Of a DNA stretch of 64,000 nt, positions 22,131 to 30,039 are shown in pieces (position 1 is the stretch's first letter; each line of letters starts with the position of its first letter). Under the pieces are notes generated by a model. That model worked only from the letters and a program-made list of their open reading frames with translations. It made no database searches and was not told where the DNA came from. This stretch comes from a virus. A program made the translations under genes and the position numbers. Location: positions 1 through 64,000 of IMG/VR virus record IMGVR_UViG_3300025930_000141. One strand, given 5' to 3'.

Positions 22131-23003
22131 TCAGCCGAACGGAGTATAGCCAGCCGGGACCGCCGCAGCAGCCTTGGCCTTAGTCTTATCCATGCTGAAT
22201 ACAATTGGCCCGTCGTCAGGCTTGGTTACTACCGCTAAGACCTCAAGGCGGCAGCACCGCATCTTGCGGCTGTCGTCGTTAGGGATAGAAACCACGTCGC
22301 GTGGGTTAACACGAACCTTGACCTTAACGTTACCGCTGAATCCCTGTGCGAAGGTCCAGTCGCCCACGTGCAGTCCGGTCGAACAACCCTTATTGTGGTT
22401 GTCGTCACATTCCTTACGAGGCATGGTGACCACCGAGCCGACCGGGTACCTAACGTAGTCGTTAACTACCTCTACGCCGTCCACAAAAGCGTGGCCTTGG
22501 TGAGTCGAGCGGTAGACAGGGTTTTGCGGGTCAGTGTTGTCTGAATAAACAGACTTATACCCGATGATATAGCCCTCGTCGTCAATGGCGAATTCGTGCT
22601 TAGCCAGCCAGCGGTGCAAAGCCTCGCGGCTGTGAGCGCTCGGGTTGGTTTCTACCAATTCCCAGAACTTGACAATTGGCGAATAGTCGTCGGTGCCAGT
22701 CTTGATTACTCGTACTAGGTGGTCCGCGAGCGGACCGGTACGAACCTCTCCGTCGAAACGGATAAGTCCGTGGTCATAGGTGAAGCGCTCTGAGAGCACC
22801 ATCAACTTAGCGGCTGCCGCACCGATTGGGTCAAACAGGTCGAACACCGACTTATCGTTGTTCTTTAGCAATTCTACAATCCGGTCCCAGTTAGGGTGGT
22901 TTGAGTCTGCCTGGTGCAGCGGCGAATCTGAATCAGGGTCAAGGGCGACTACAGAGTCAACCTTGTCTCCCCGATTAAAGATAAAGGAAATCTTTTCAGA
23001 CAT
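22131..23003 (-). CDS. rIIB: rIIB-like protein (290 aa)
   Basis: Start MSEKISFIFNRGDKV with AAGGAAGG upstream, overlapping rIIA's end. The body (WDRIVELLKNN...FDLFDP, then LHRWLAKHEFAIDDEGYIIGYKSV, NKGCSTGLHVGDWTFAQGFSG) matches phage rIIB-like proteins, in which a central 'GLH' beta domain is typical. In T4, RIIA and RIIB together protect phage growth from the RexAB exclusion system; the pairing with rIIA here supports the call. Confidence 0.75.
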   Translation of the reverse strand: MSEKISFIFNRGDKVDSVVALDPDSDSPLHQADSNHPNWDRIVELLKNNDKSVFDLFDPIGAAAAKLMVLSERFTYDHGLIRFDGEVRTGPLADHLVRVIKTGTDDYSPIVKFWELVETNPSAHSREALHRWLAKHEFAIDDEGYIIGYKSVYSDNTDPQNPVYRSTHQGHAFVDGVEVVNDYVRYPVGSVVTMPRKECDDNHNKGCSTGLHVGDWTFAQGFSGNVKVKVRVNPRDVVSIPNDDSRKMRCCRLEVLAVVTKPDDGPIVFSMDKTKAKAAAAVPAGYTPFG

Positions 23004-24975
23004 TTCCTTCCTTTCTTGCTGCAATGGCAGCGTATTTTGCATTAATATAAATGTAAAGGTCTTCGGTATGACGAGCCCATCGGCCATAATTAATGCCGCT
23101 GAGTCCGTATTCTATGATGGGATACCGCTTCTCAACCTCGGTATACTCGGTATGAGATTCCAGTACCTTGAACTTAAGCCCCAACATCGAGGCCCGCTGT
23201 AGGTTCTTATCATACCCGTCAGGCTTGACGATATCCGTTCTCTTGGATATCCTAATTAGGCGCTTAAAGTCCGGGTCATCAATCTTGGTTTCGTCATACT
23301 TGGCAAGCACACGACGTTGACTCACGTCTAGACCGAAGTATTCTTTCTGCTCCCCATTGTACATGGATTCGCCGTCCAAGTCAACCTGTGTCTTGAAGTG
23401 TTGTATGATATGGGTGGCATTGGGAAATGCCTTGGTGAAGGTATTGATTCGGTTATACGGAACAATTACCACGGAGTTGTCAAGGCCGAATTCAGCGGTA
23501 ATTCTGTGCCAGTCACCGCGTCGCTCCCATTGCTTGATTTCGTCAAGGTGAGCCCAATACTTAGCCTTCTTTAATGGCTTTCCATATACCCGGCTGCCGT
23601 CAGGCTTGAACAGGTCCCAGGACCCCTTGATGCGTCCAGCAGCACGAGCCACACGGGCAGGGGGCGGCGTCTGAGCCTTTAGGTCGTCCCAGGAAATTAC
23701 CAGCGAGGGGTCAACCCACTCTGAATTCCACGAGGCGTCAGAGGTCGCGTAGACGACGTTGGGGAGCCTGCCTGTGGCCGGTCCATACTTGGTCAGCGCC
23801 CATGACTTGAGGCGTTCCTTTTGGTAAGAGCCAATAGAGTTTACTCCGGTGACAACCATAAAGTCCGAGTCCAGGTCAATGTGGCTCTTATGACGATGCT
23901 TGCCAATTTGCTCTACAGGATACCGGCGATAGTGCGTCTTCCACTCGTAGCCCTCAAACTCCAATTCGCCAGGAATCTTTTCACCCTTATAGGGAATGCG
24001 AACGCGGAGCAGGTTATACCACTTGCGAGAGAACTTCAACGCCTCCCACTTTGTCTTTGCGTGACCGACTTCCTTCTCGGCCAGGTTGCGGCGCTCAGTA
24101 ATGTAACCATCCACAATAGTCTGAATAGTCTTCGTGGTCAGGTCGGTGTACTTAAGCGCTTCACGGGCCGGAACGAACTCTACGTCGCCAATGTTGACAT
24201 AGGCAACAAATGGCACATATGAGTCGTGGCTCGGGAATAGGCTGGACGGGTTGTTGACCGGATAAGGAACATTACCCATAACCACATAAGAGTCGCGGTC
24301 CACGGTATTGCGATAAAGATTCTTGCCCAGTTTGTTATCCTTATTGATGAAAGGATTCTCGACGGGACCACCATTGATGGTTACCGTTCCTTCCTCCCAG
24401 AACTTGTAAAACCGGTAGGCGATGCGGTTAAACTCATCAACGTTTGAAACCGGAACCTCAACGGATACCCCGTCGCGCTCGTCGGTGACCCGAGAGATTA
24501 CTTCCTTCAAGACCATGCGACCATCGTCCTTGCGGGTGATGACCGCGTAAACCTTTTGGCCGTCCTTGACCGAGGTAACCGTGAACGAGTTTGTGTAGGC
24601 CAGAGCCGACTTACAACCATAACCCAGCAGACCGTTGGTGTCCTTGCTGGCGCGCTTATTGGACTTACCGAAAGAGGTGTAAAGTTCCTTCAACTCAGTT
24701 GAGGTTAGCCCGACACCGTGGTCGGTGACCCTAAAGAATGGGTGCAGGTCATCGGGGCTGGGCAGCGTCACATCAATAGGGTCTGTAATGCCTGCCATGA
24801 TGTGGGAGTCCATAGCATTTGTGCTATATTCTCTGATTACCGCCAGTGAGCGGTTGGAGTAAAGGTCCGACAGTGAATCCATGATAAGATGGAACGCTGT
24901 CGGGTCAATCGTAAACTCTACCTCTTCGCCGGGTAGGGTATCAATAACTTCGCCCTGGTGCTTGACCGGAATCAA
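22996..24975 (-). CDS. rIIA: rIIA-like GHKL ATPase (659 aa)
   Basis: An N-terminal GHKL ATP-binding domain: IREYSTNAMDSH (N-box), RVTDHGVGL (G1) and GLLGYGCKSALAY (G2/lid). The rest is a long transducer and helical tail, as in T4 rIIA. Adjacent rIIB-like gene. Likely membrane-associated or DNA-protecting in infection; no signal peptide. Confidence 0.8.
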   Translation of the reverse strand: MIPVKHQGEVIDTLPGEEVEFTIDPTAFHLIMDSLSDLYSNRSLAVIREYSTNAMDSHIMAGITDPIDVTLPSPDDLHPFFRVTDHGVGLTSTELKELYTSFGKSNKRASKDTNGLLGYGCKSALAYTNSFTVTSVKDGQKVYAVITRKDDGRMVLKEVISRVTDERDGVSVEVPVSNVDEFNRIAYRFYKFWEEGTVTINGGPVENPFINKDNKLGKNLYRNTVDRDSYVVMGNVPYPVNNPSSLFPSHDSYVPFVAYVNIGDVEFVPAREALKYTDLTTKTIQTIVDGYITERRNLAEKEVGHAKTKWEALKFSRKWYNLLRVRIPYKGEKIPGELEFEGYEWKTHYRRYPVEQIGKHRHKSHIDLDSDFMVVTGVNSIGSYQKERLKSWALTKYGPATGRLPNVVYATSDASWNSEWVDPSLVISWDDLKAQTPPPARVARAAGRIKGSWDLFKPDGSRVYGKPLKKAKYWAHLDEIKQWERRGDWHRITAEFGLDNSVVIVPYNRINTFTKAFPNATHIIQHFKTQVDLDGESMYNGEQKEYFGLDVSQRRVLAKYDETKIDDPDFKRLIRISKRTDIVKPDGYDKNLQRASMLGLKFKVLESHTEYTEVEKRYPIIEYGLSGINYGRWARHTEDLYIYINAKYAAIAARKEGNV

Positions 24976-24978
24976 AGT

Positions 24979-25431
24979 TTAATCCTTTCGTTTAAGTCGT
25001 TCTATGTCTCGTCTAAAGTGATTCGGATTGACGTATTCCGTCTTGAACTTCCATCGTAGCCATAAACCACCCACTACGATAAAGCCTATCGCATTGCCGA
25101 CCCACATTGTGGGGTCACCGGCATAGGCTATGAAATTAAGGATTGCTGCGAACAGGTAGCATAGGTAAACTGAGAACAGACCTCGACCCACGAGTTTACG
25201 GTTGCGTCGTATTTTACCCCAAAACAGGGTGGCCCCCGAGGCAAAGATAATAAGTCCAATTATTGCCAGGGACAGGTGACTGGTATAAAGAGAATGCAAC
25301 GCGCTAACCGACGGGTCTCCATGACTAAAGACAGTAACAACACCGGCTAGCATCAGGTAGACAGCAATGAGATATTTAAACGCGCCTATGGCGCGCTCTG
25401 CCCATGCTTCATAGGTTCTCTTCATAACCAT
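24979..25431 (-). CDS. Four-helix membrane protein (150 aa)
   Basis: Four hydrophobic segments, a basic N-terminus and a highly charged C-terminus (HFRRDIERLKRKD). Ends 4 nt before rIIA. Might support rIIA at the membrane; unknown. Confidence 0.55.
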   Translation of the reverse strand: MVMKRTYEAWAERAIGAFKYLIAVYLMLAGVVTVFSHGDPSVSALHSLYTSHLSLAIIGLIIFASGATLFWGKIRRNRKLVGRGLFSVYLCYLFAAILNFIAYAGDPTMWVGNAIGFIVVGGLWLRWKFKTEYVNPNHFRRDIERLKRKD

Positions 25432-25465
25432 ATTGTATGACTAATTGTTCAACAAAGCAATGTGT

Positions 25466-25538
25466 GTCCGCGAAGGGATTTGAACCCTTACTGGATAGGC
25501 CCTCAACCTATTGCCTCTACCTATTGGGCTACGCGAAC
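25466..25538 (-). tRNA. tRNA-Leu(GAG), short variable loop
   Basis: Acceptor GTTCGCG/CGCGGAC, anticodon loop TTGAGGG, T-loop TTCAAAT. Only a 5-nt variable loop, unlike normal class II Leu tRNAs. Overlaps the end of the gene at 25529. Confidence 0.8.
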
Positions 25539-25810
25539 GAACGGTCTAACTCTTCCTGGCTAACAATATCAGGATTGGCAATCCGTCTGACTATTTTAGA
25601 CTTTACGAAATACATGTCACTGGGGTCACCGCAATGCTTTGCGTCCAATACCTCGGCCTCGGCGTGACCATAGTTTGTTTTCCAAACTAAGGTGTCACCA
25701 ACGGAAACACCACCACTGACCCAACAAGGTCCATAATAAGTGCCGTCGTCCTTAGCCTCAAAATAGTGGTTGTGTCCCCACCTTGTGGAACGAAAGTCAA
25801 TTGTTCTCAT
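25529..25810 (-). CDS. Hypothetical beta-rich protein (93 aa)
   Basis: MRTIDFRSTRWGHNHYFEAKDD, with GVSVGDTLVWKTNYG and VLDAKHC: an SH3/PUA-like beta pattern. Its last codons lie inside the tRNA-Leu(GAG) gene. Unknown function. Confidence 0.5.
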   Translation of the reverse strand: MRTIDFRSTRWGHNHYFEAKDDGTYYGPCWVSGGVSVGDTLVWKTNYGHAEAEVLDAKHCGDPSDMYFVKSKIVRRIANPDIVSQEELDRSFA

Positions 25811-25949
25811 ATCTTACCTCATGCATCCAGGGAACAATGTTATTAGCGGAGTATGGATTAAAGTATTCCAGTACCGGCCCGCACCATACACCCGGCTCGG
25901 CGTGACAGCGTGGACACTCTTTGGCTAATGCCTGTTCATGGTCACTCAT
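25797..25949 (-). CDS. Zinc-ribbon small protein (50 aa)
   Basis: ECPRCHAEPGVWCG: a Cys/His knuckle of a type often seen in actinophage small proteins. Coupled to the upstream gene by ATGAG overlap. Confidence 0.5.
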   Translation of the reverse strand: MSDHEQALAKECPRCHAEPGVWCGPVLEYFNPYSANNIVPWMHEVRYENN

Positions 25950-26080
25950 AGCATTTCCACCTTGTCTACTGGGAAGCCCAGACGGTCCAGGGCATCCATG
26001 AATTCCTTAACGTCAGCCTCGGGCACGGTCCGGTGGACCTGAGCCTCAAAGGCCGGTATTGTCCAGTAAATTGCGTACAT
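25946..26080 (-). CDS. Hypothetical small protein (44 aa)
   Basis: MYAIYWTIPAFEAQVHRTVP... DKVEML; overlaps the next start by ATGA. A compact alpha/beta peptide. Unknown. Confidence 0.45.
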   Translation of the reverse strand: MYAIYWTIPAFEAQVHRTVPEADVKEFMDALDRLGFPVDKVEML

Positions 26081-26165
26081 GATTATTCCTTCTTGCGGAG
26101 AGCAGAGTATTCGAAACCCAGACCTTTCGGTCCAACTCGGCTAGCAACCGGTTCCTGCGCGCCTG

Positions 26166-26363
26166 TCAGGTTTGCTCTCCTGGTATGATTTCAATATCCC
26201 CGTAGATGAGGATATTGATTGTTCTGTCATTTACTCGTTCATAAGTATATCCGTGAACCTGTGGGTAATCGGTCATGAGTCTATCCATGACCTCTTCAAC
26301 AAAGGCGTCGTCGTCAAGGTCACGGTTATTATGTGTTTTTACCCTTAGTAAACAATGCTGCAT
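26166..26363 (-). CDS. Hypothetical protein starting at a tRNA 3' end (65 aa)
   Basis: ATG lies 5 nt after the discriminator base of tRNA-Val(GAC); no Shine-Dalgarno. MQHCLLRVKTHNNRDLDDDAFVEEV, alpha/beta, ending in IIPGEQT. Likely expressed as a leaderless message after tRNA 3' processing. Between its stop and 26080 there is a short frame without a canonical start. Confidence 0.55.
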   Translation of the reverse strand: MQHCLLRVKTHNNRDLDDDAFVEEVMDRLMTDYPQVHGYTYERVNDRTINILIYGDIEIIPGEQT

Positions 26364-26368
26364 AACGT

Positions 26369-26440
26369 TGGCGGTACTGGATTTGAACCAGCGACCTCAT
26401 CCGTGTCGAGGATGCATTCTGCCAGACTGAACTAACCGCC
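26369..26440 (-). tRNA. tRNA-Val(GAC), C33
   Basis: Acceptor GGCGG-, anticodon arm CATCC-TCGACAC-GGATG, T-loop TTCAAAT. Position 33 is C instead of the near-universal U. Confidence 0.85.
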
Positions 26441-26482
26441 AGGGTTGCGGTACGAAGACTGGTTAAGTTCTTTACCGCGCCG

Positions 26483-26578
26483 GTAACCTTTATACCGAAA
26501 TTTAGTGGAGTCTCTAACCCCGTCTCCACAAGGGCCAGATGTTGGGAGGCTCTGAAACCTCTTAGGCCACCACAGCCC
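26483..26578 (-). other. Structured segment, possible degenerate tRNA
   Basis: Contains GTGGAG/CTCCAC and GAGG/CCTC hairpins and a CTCCCAA loop, but no acceptable T-arm or acceptor stem could be paired. It sits between tRNA-Leu(TAA) and tRNA-Val(GAC). May be a decayed tRNA or a processing spacer. Confidence 0.3.
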
Positions 26579-26582
26579 AAGT

Positions 26583-26655
26583 GCCCCTAGTGGGATTCGA
26601 ACCCACGACACCTTGATTTTAAGTCAAGTTCCTCTAGCCGCTGGGATATAGGGGC
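26583..26655 (-). tRNA. tRNA-Leu(TAA), short variable loop
   Basis: GCCCCTA/TAGGGGC acceptor, anticodon arm CTTGA-CTTAAAA-TCAAG, perfect T-arm. Variable loop only 5 nt. Confidence 0.85.
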
Positions 26656-26723
26656 ATTGAACCGTGTGAGCATTGAGGCCGGTATCCACGCCCCTCACTA
26701 CGCCGCTAAGCGTATACACTTGT

Positions 26724-26797
26724 ACCCTCGGTGGGAGTTGAACCCTACTGTCGTCACGTTATAAGCGTGCTGCATTTACCACTCATGCTACGAGGGC
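26724..26797 (-). tRNA. tRNA-Ile(TAT)
   Basis: GCCCTCG/CGAGGGT acceptor, loop CTTATAA, T-loop TTCAACT. Reads AUA, a rare codon in high-GC hosts. Confidence 0.8.
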
Positions 26798-26908
26798 GTG
26801 ACAGGACCGTTAACGTAAGCGGGGTTGGAATCCCACCCAAGACTCATTATCCGGCACGGTCCTACACCGGGTGTCTTGTGCGCCCGGTTTATGGTTACGG
26901 GCTGTTGT

Positions 26909-26982
26909 AGCCGTAGCGGGATTCGAACCCGCACTGTAGTGGTTTTGAATCACTCGCCTCCTGCCAGTTGGGCTATACGGCC
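26909..26982 (-). tRNA. tRNA-Leu(CAA), short variable loop
   Basis: GGCCGTA/TACGGCT acceptor, loop TTCAAAA, perfect T-arm, 5-nt variable loop. Same D-arm (AGCCCAA) as the other class I Leu tRNAs here. Confidence 0.8.
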
Positions 26983-27129
26983 ATGTGCCCTGCTGCCTAA
27001 GGGGCCGCGCGTCTCGGCATGTCTGGCAGTCCAGGGACTTGGTGTTTTAACGTCCTTCACCCGACGACACCCCACCGTGCGATTAGTGGTTAGTGGGATT
27101 GGTTACCCCAGCACCCTTAAGTGCCTCGT

Positions 27130-27202
27130 ACCCGTAACAGGAGTCGAACCTGCAACCTCTTGGACCTAAACCAAGCGCCTCTACCAGTTGGGCTACACGG
27201 GC
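27130..27202 (-). tRNA. tRNA-Leu(TAG), short variable loop
   Basis: GCCCGTG/TACGGGT acceptor, anticodon arm CTTGG-TTTAGGT-CCAAG, T-loop TTCGACT. First tRNA of the array, about 41 nt after the -10 box at 27244. Confidence 0.85.
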
Positions 27203-27243
27203 AAGGACGGTAAGGCCCGTGAGATTGCCCCACCGTCACCTAC

Positions 27244-27272
27244 ATTGTACAGGGTAGCCTAGGGTGTGTCAA
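27244..27272 (-). promoter_or_regulatory. Sigma70-type promoter for tRNA array 1
   Basis: TTGACA, 17-nt spacer, TACAAT. Overlaps the 3' end of the gene at 27259. Confidence 0.8.
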
Positions 27273-27582
27273 GTGGTGGAAAGCCACCCATTTCCTCGGC
27301 TACCCGGCGACCCTCTTCGGTAAGCATGAAAACCTCTTCAAGCCCACCGTTCTCAGTCTGCTGAAAACTCATCTGCAAAAGACCCTTATCCATGAGCGAA
27401 CGAATGCTTTCGTCAATGTCTCGCTGAATGTCTTCCCAGACAAGTTCATAAAGACCGGGGTGTAGGATTTCTAACTTTGCGAGGTCGAACTTAATCAACC
27501 CCTCTTCGTTAATGTCGATAATGGACCCGTCATCCTTCATCGACTCTAGTTCACGCTCAAACTGCTCGTCAAAGTCATCCAT
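27259..27582 (-). CDS. Hypothetical acidic, winged-helix-like protein (107 aa)
   Basis: Acidic N-terminus, then helices and MFMLTEEGRRVAEEMGG-type ending (LTEEGRRVAEEMGG), a pattern typical of the last helix/wing of MarR/PadR-like winged helices. No basic recognition helix is obvious. Adjacent to a membrane protein with ATG/TAA contact. Confidence 0.45.
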   Translation of the reverse strand: MDDFDEQFERELESMKDDGSIIDINEEGLIKFDLAKLEILHPGLYELVWEDIQRDIDESIRSLMDKGLLQMSFQQTENGGLEEVFMLTEEGRRVAEEMGGFPPLDTP

Positions 27583-28157
27583 TACTTGTATCCAACCTCA
27601 TTCCCAATTCTTGGTGCAGCGATAATGCTGCCCGGTCCTTCGATAACATTACTGTCGGGGCCTGGGTGCCTGGTACGTAGATAAACTATTTGATTCCGAT
27701 AGTCAACGTCAACCTTGATAATGTCCATGCCCATGAACTTTTTAGGCTCTCCGAACAAACCCTTTCTTGGCAGTTCCCGGTACATTTGCTCGGTAATCTT
27801 AAACTGCAAAAACCCCGGCCCTGCCGCGTCAATGCGATAAGAGCCCTGCAATGTAACATCTGGCTTAGTCGCATTGTCAATTGCGTCCTGGACCACACCC
27901 CGGCTTTTACGCTTTACCGGTTCGTTGCGAAGCATGACCGGATTATAGTGATTGGTGCAGTCTGCACACTCACACTCGGTTAAGTCGAAACCCAGAGTAC
28001 GTTCTGACTCACGTGTTTTGTGAATTAGTTTAACGTACTCTGGGTCCGACCACCGCTTGTCGTAGTTAAGCATCGGAGTAAGCATGCTCTCCAAGGCCTT
28101 TAGACCAACGCTCATTACAACGGTCATCACCAGAACGATGACCAGTGCAATAATCAC
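27582..28157 (-). CDS. Membrane-anchored protein with Cys motif (191 aa)
   Basis: N-terminal transmembrane helix (IIALVIVLVMTVVMSVGL), then CECADCTNHYN and a beta-rich C-terminal domain. The CxCxxC site resembles those in the membrane paralogues at 6784. ATGA overlap with the phosphoesterase upstream. Confidence 0.55.
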   Translation of the reverse strand: MIIALVIVLVMTVVMSVGLKALESMLTPMLNYDKRWSDPEYVKLIHKTRESERTLGFDLTECECADCTNHYNPVMLRNEPVKRKSRGVVQDAIDNATKPDVTLQGSYRIDAAGPGFLQFKITEQMYRELPRKGLFGEPKKFMGMDIIKVDVDYRNQIVYLRTRHPGPDSNVIEGPGSIIAAPRIGNEVGYK

Positions 28158-28756
28158 ACCTGGACTCCATTCTTGAACATTTCGATGTAACCGATAACTT
28201 GGTCTTCGGATACCGGCGTGAAGTCATGGGCATCGGCTCCAACGTGCACCTGGGGCGTTCCTAGGCGGCTCTGAGACAGTACAGAATTGGAGTGGGTGTG
28301 ACCATGCACCAGAATTGTTCCGTCGTCAGACAGGCGCTCAGAGGCGAACCGGTCGTCGCCGTGGCTGTCGCCGTCGTACGGGAAGTGGCTCAGATTAACA
28401 ACTGTACCGTCTGCCAACCTAATGCCACGCTGAGCGGGAGCAATGGCAACAAACCACTTGCCGTATTCGGCAATCCAGCGCTCGCGCTGGGCTTCCTTTA
28501 CCTGAAACAGCCGGTCGTGGTTGCCGACGACCAGAATCTTATGGCCGTTCAGCCGCGACAGCGACTTATCCCAGTCCACCCATGCCCCTAGGGCAACGTC
28601 GCCCAGGTGGTAAACGGTGTCGTCCTCACCAACGACGTTATTCCAGTTATGGATAAGCGTCTCGTTCATGTGGGACACGTCCTTGAAGGGACGACCACAC
28701 AATTCAATTATCCGCGCGTGCCCAAAATGGGTATCGCTAGTGAAGAATCTACTCAT
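28154..28756 (-). CDS. Calcineurin-like metallophosphoesterase, small type (200 aa)
   Basis: FTSDTHFGHARII, YHLGDVALG, VVGNHDRL, NLSHFPYDGD and LVHGHTHSN in order: a complete YfcE/MJ0936-like phosphodiesterase site. Typical size. Second phosphoesterase in the window. Possible 2',3'-cyclic or phosphodiester hydrolysis of nucleotides; exact substrate unknown. Confidence 0.9.
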   Translation of the reverse strand: MSRFFTSDTHFGHARIIELCGRPFKDVSHMNETLIHNWNNVVGEDDTVYHLGDVALGAWVDWDKSLSRLNGHKILVVGNHDRLFQVKEAQRERWIAEYGKWFVAIAPAQRGIRLADGTVVNLSHFPYDGDSHGDDRFASERLSDDGTILVHGHTHSNSVLSQSRLGTPQVHVGADAHDFTPVSEDQVIGYIEMFKNGVQV

Positions 28757-28759
28757 TGT

Positions 28760-28900
28760 TTACTCCCAATTTGCATAGATGATGTAGGAGAGCATTCCTA
28801 CCAGAGAAATAACCGTGACGTACCACGGCACCAAAGGAATGGATAATCCGATGCCGAAGCCGAGAAGACCGAGCCCGCCGATTCTGAAAACCTGTTCCAT
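28760..28900 (-). CDS. Small two-helix membrane protein (46 aa)
   Basis: MEQVFRIGGLGLLGFGIGLSIPL..., two hydrophobic segments split by a Pro/Trp turn. Unknown. Confidence 0.5.
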   Translation of the reverse strand: MEQVFRIGGLGLLGFGIGLSIPLVPWYVTVISLVGMLSYIIYANWE

Positions 28901-28901
28901 G

Positions 28902-28985
28902 TTACTTACCAATCTCTCTCATGGCGCGCTTCCACGCCTTTAGCAATTGTCTCTCTCTAGAGTATACCAGCCAGCACAGGGTCAT
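28902..28985 (-). CDS. Very small basic peptide or promoter region
   Basis: 27-codon frame MTLCWLVYSRERQLLKAW. The same bases contain TAGACA-18 nt-TATACT, a plausible promoter for the gene at 28760, so coding is uncertain. Confidence 0.25.
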   Translation of the reverse strand: MTLCWLVYSRERQLLKAWKRAMREIGK

Positions 28986-28987
28986 GT

Positions 28988-29626
28988 CTACCACCGCTTA
29001 ATGATATTATGCCAGTCGTCCACTACGAGGTCTCGCAGCGGGTGAAAATACTTGAATGCTCGGCCACGAACCTTCCATACATAGATGGGGTCGCGCTGCA
29101 ATCTCAAAACAACGTTGCCCCTGGCGTTGGTTTCGGGGCTTTCGCCCATCTTGTACCAGTGACGCTGCTTAATCGGAATTGTCCGAGACGTGCAGTTTTG
29201 TCTGTTGCCGTTGTCCGGGGTACGCAAAGACGTGGTATTCCTGTGTACGTCACCACGGTATTGAACAATAGCCTTGGCTCCATCGAACCACACGCTGTTG
29301 CCGGTAATGATTGAATAACACAGTTCGGTCTTGAACGGCGTCATCTTATCGGCATGGCCTCGGTCCGGCCACCAGTAGTACAGGGTATCGAGGTTAAGGC
29401 TGACGGTCATAAACCGATGCTCAAACATGCCGTCCGGCAGCACGGCAAAGGTCTTCTCTGCGCGCCAGGTGGTCAACTTGGTTTGAACGGTAATGATTCG
29501 ACACTTTGTACCGCAGCCACCGGGACCGCTAGGCTTGCCGCCTCGGTCGTCGGCGTGCGCCGGTACGCCTAGCATAGCCAGCGCCATAGCCAGCGCTGCC
29601 ACGAGAACAATTAGGCGACGCATCAA
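28988..29626 (-). CDS. Secreted protein (212 aa)
   Basis: Clear signal peptide with an AHA-DD cleavage site. The mature part starts with a Gly-rich GKPSGPGGCGTKC and is beta-rich with Tyr/Trp; four Cys may form two disulfides. No domain recognised. Downstream gene at 29623 is a membrane protein overlapping by 4 nt. Confidence 0.6.
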   Translation of the reverse strand: MMRRLIVLVAALAMALAMLGVPAHADDRGGKPSGPGGCGTKCRIITVQTKLTTWRAEKTFAVLPDGMFEHRFMTVSLNLDTLYYWWPDRGHADKMTPFKTELCYSIITGNSVWFDGAKAIVQYRGDVHRNTTSLRTPDNGNRQNCTSRTIPIKQRHWYKMGESPETNARGNVVLRLQRDPIYVWKVRGRAFKYFHPLRDLVVDDWHNIIKRW

Positions 29627-29808
29627 AGTACCGCCACAATTGCTGCGAGCGCCACAAAGGCTACCAGCAGGGCCAGGACGGGCAGTACCTCACGCTGGGC
29701 GAGCAGGTGCACGTCCCAGCGTAGTTCGTCCTTAACACGCTCCCAGCGAGTCATGTTTGCTCGCTCTTCGGGAGTTGAATCTACGAAATCTGCACGATGG
29801 TCAGACAT
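29623..29808 (-). CDS. Tail-anchored membrane protein (61 aa)
   Basis: Start MSDHRADFVDS with AAAGGATTA upstream. Polar helix then a single C-terminal membrane helix (VLPVLALLVAFVALAAIVAVL). ATGA-type overlap with the secreted protein gene. Confidence 0.55.
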   Translation of the reverse strand: MSDHRADFVDSTPEERANMTRWERVKDELRWDVHLLAQREVLPVLALLVAFVALAAIVAVL

Positions 29809-29828
29809 ATTAATCCTTTCAAAGTAAT

Positions 29829-29858
29829 GTACCCCGGCCACCTGGCGGGCCGGGGTAC
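29829..29858 (-). terminator. Strong terminator hairpin
   Basis: GTACCCCGGCC/GGCCGGGGTAC, 11 bp, 8-nt loop, between the structured RNA locus and the gene at 29623. Confidence 0.65.
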
Positions 29859-30039
29859 TCCGGGTACGTTTCGTCCAGGTCCCGGTTCCTCATTATTGGC
29901 ATGCAGAGGAAGTCTTTATATGGAGGGGTTTTGTAGCCGTCGCTTTTGTCCCCCTTACAACGATAGTATAAATACCGTCGATACCTGGCGGTTGCATCCT
30001 GTCCGCAATCTCCCATTATAGTTGGGCGCATTCGGTGGT

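Noticed and set aside
25441-27250. CRISPR-like spacing of short conserved motifs (GATTCGAACC) in the tRNA arrays
   Set aside because: The repeats are tRNA T-arms; spacing and flanks are those of tRNAs, not direct repeats with unique spacers.
29819-30031. 70-aa frame MRPTIMGDCGQDATARYRRY
   Set aside because: It runs through a perfect 11-bp terminator hairpin, has no clear RBS, and begins at the edge of the structured RNA locus. Possible but not supported enough.
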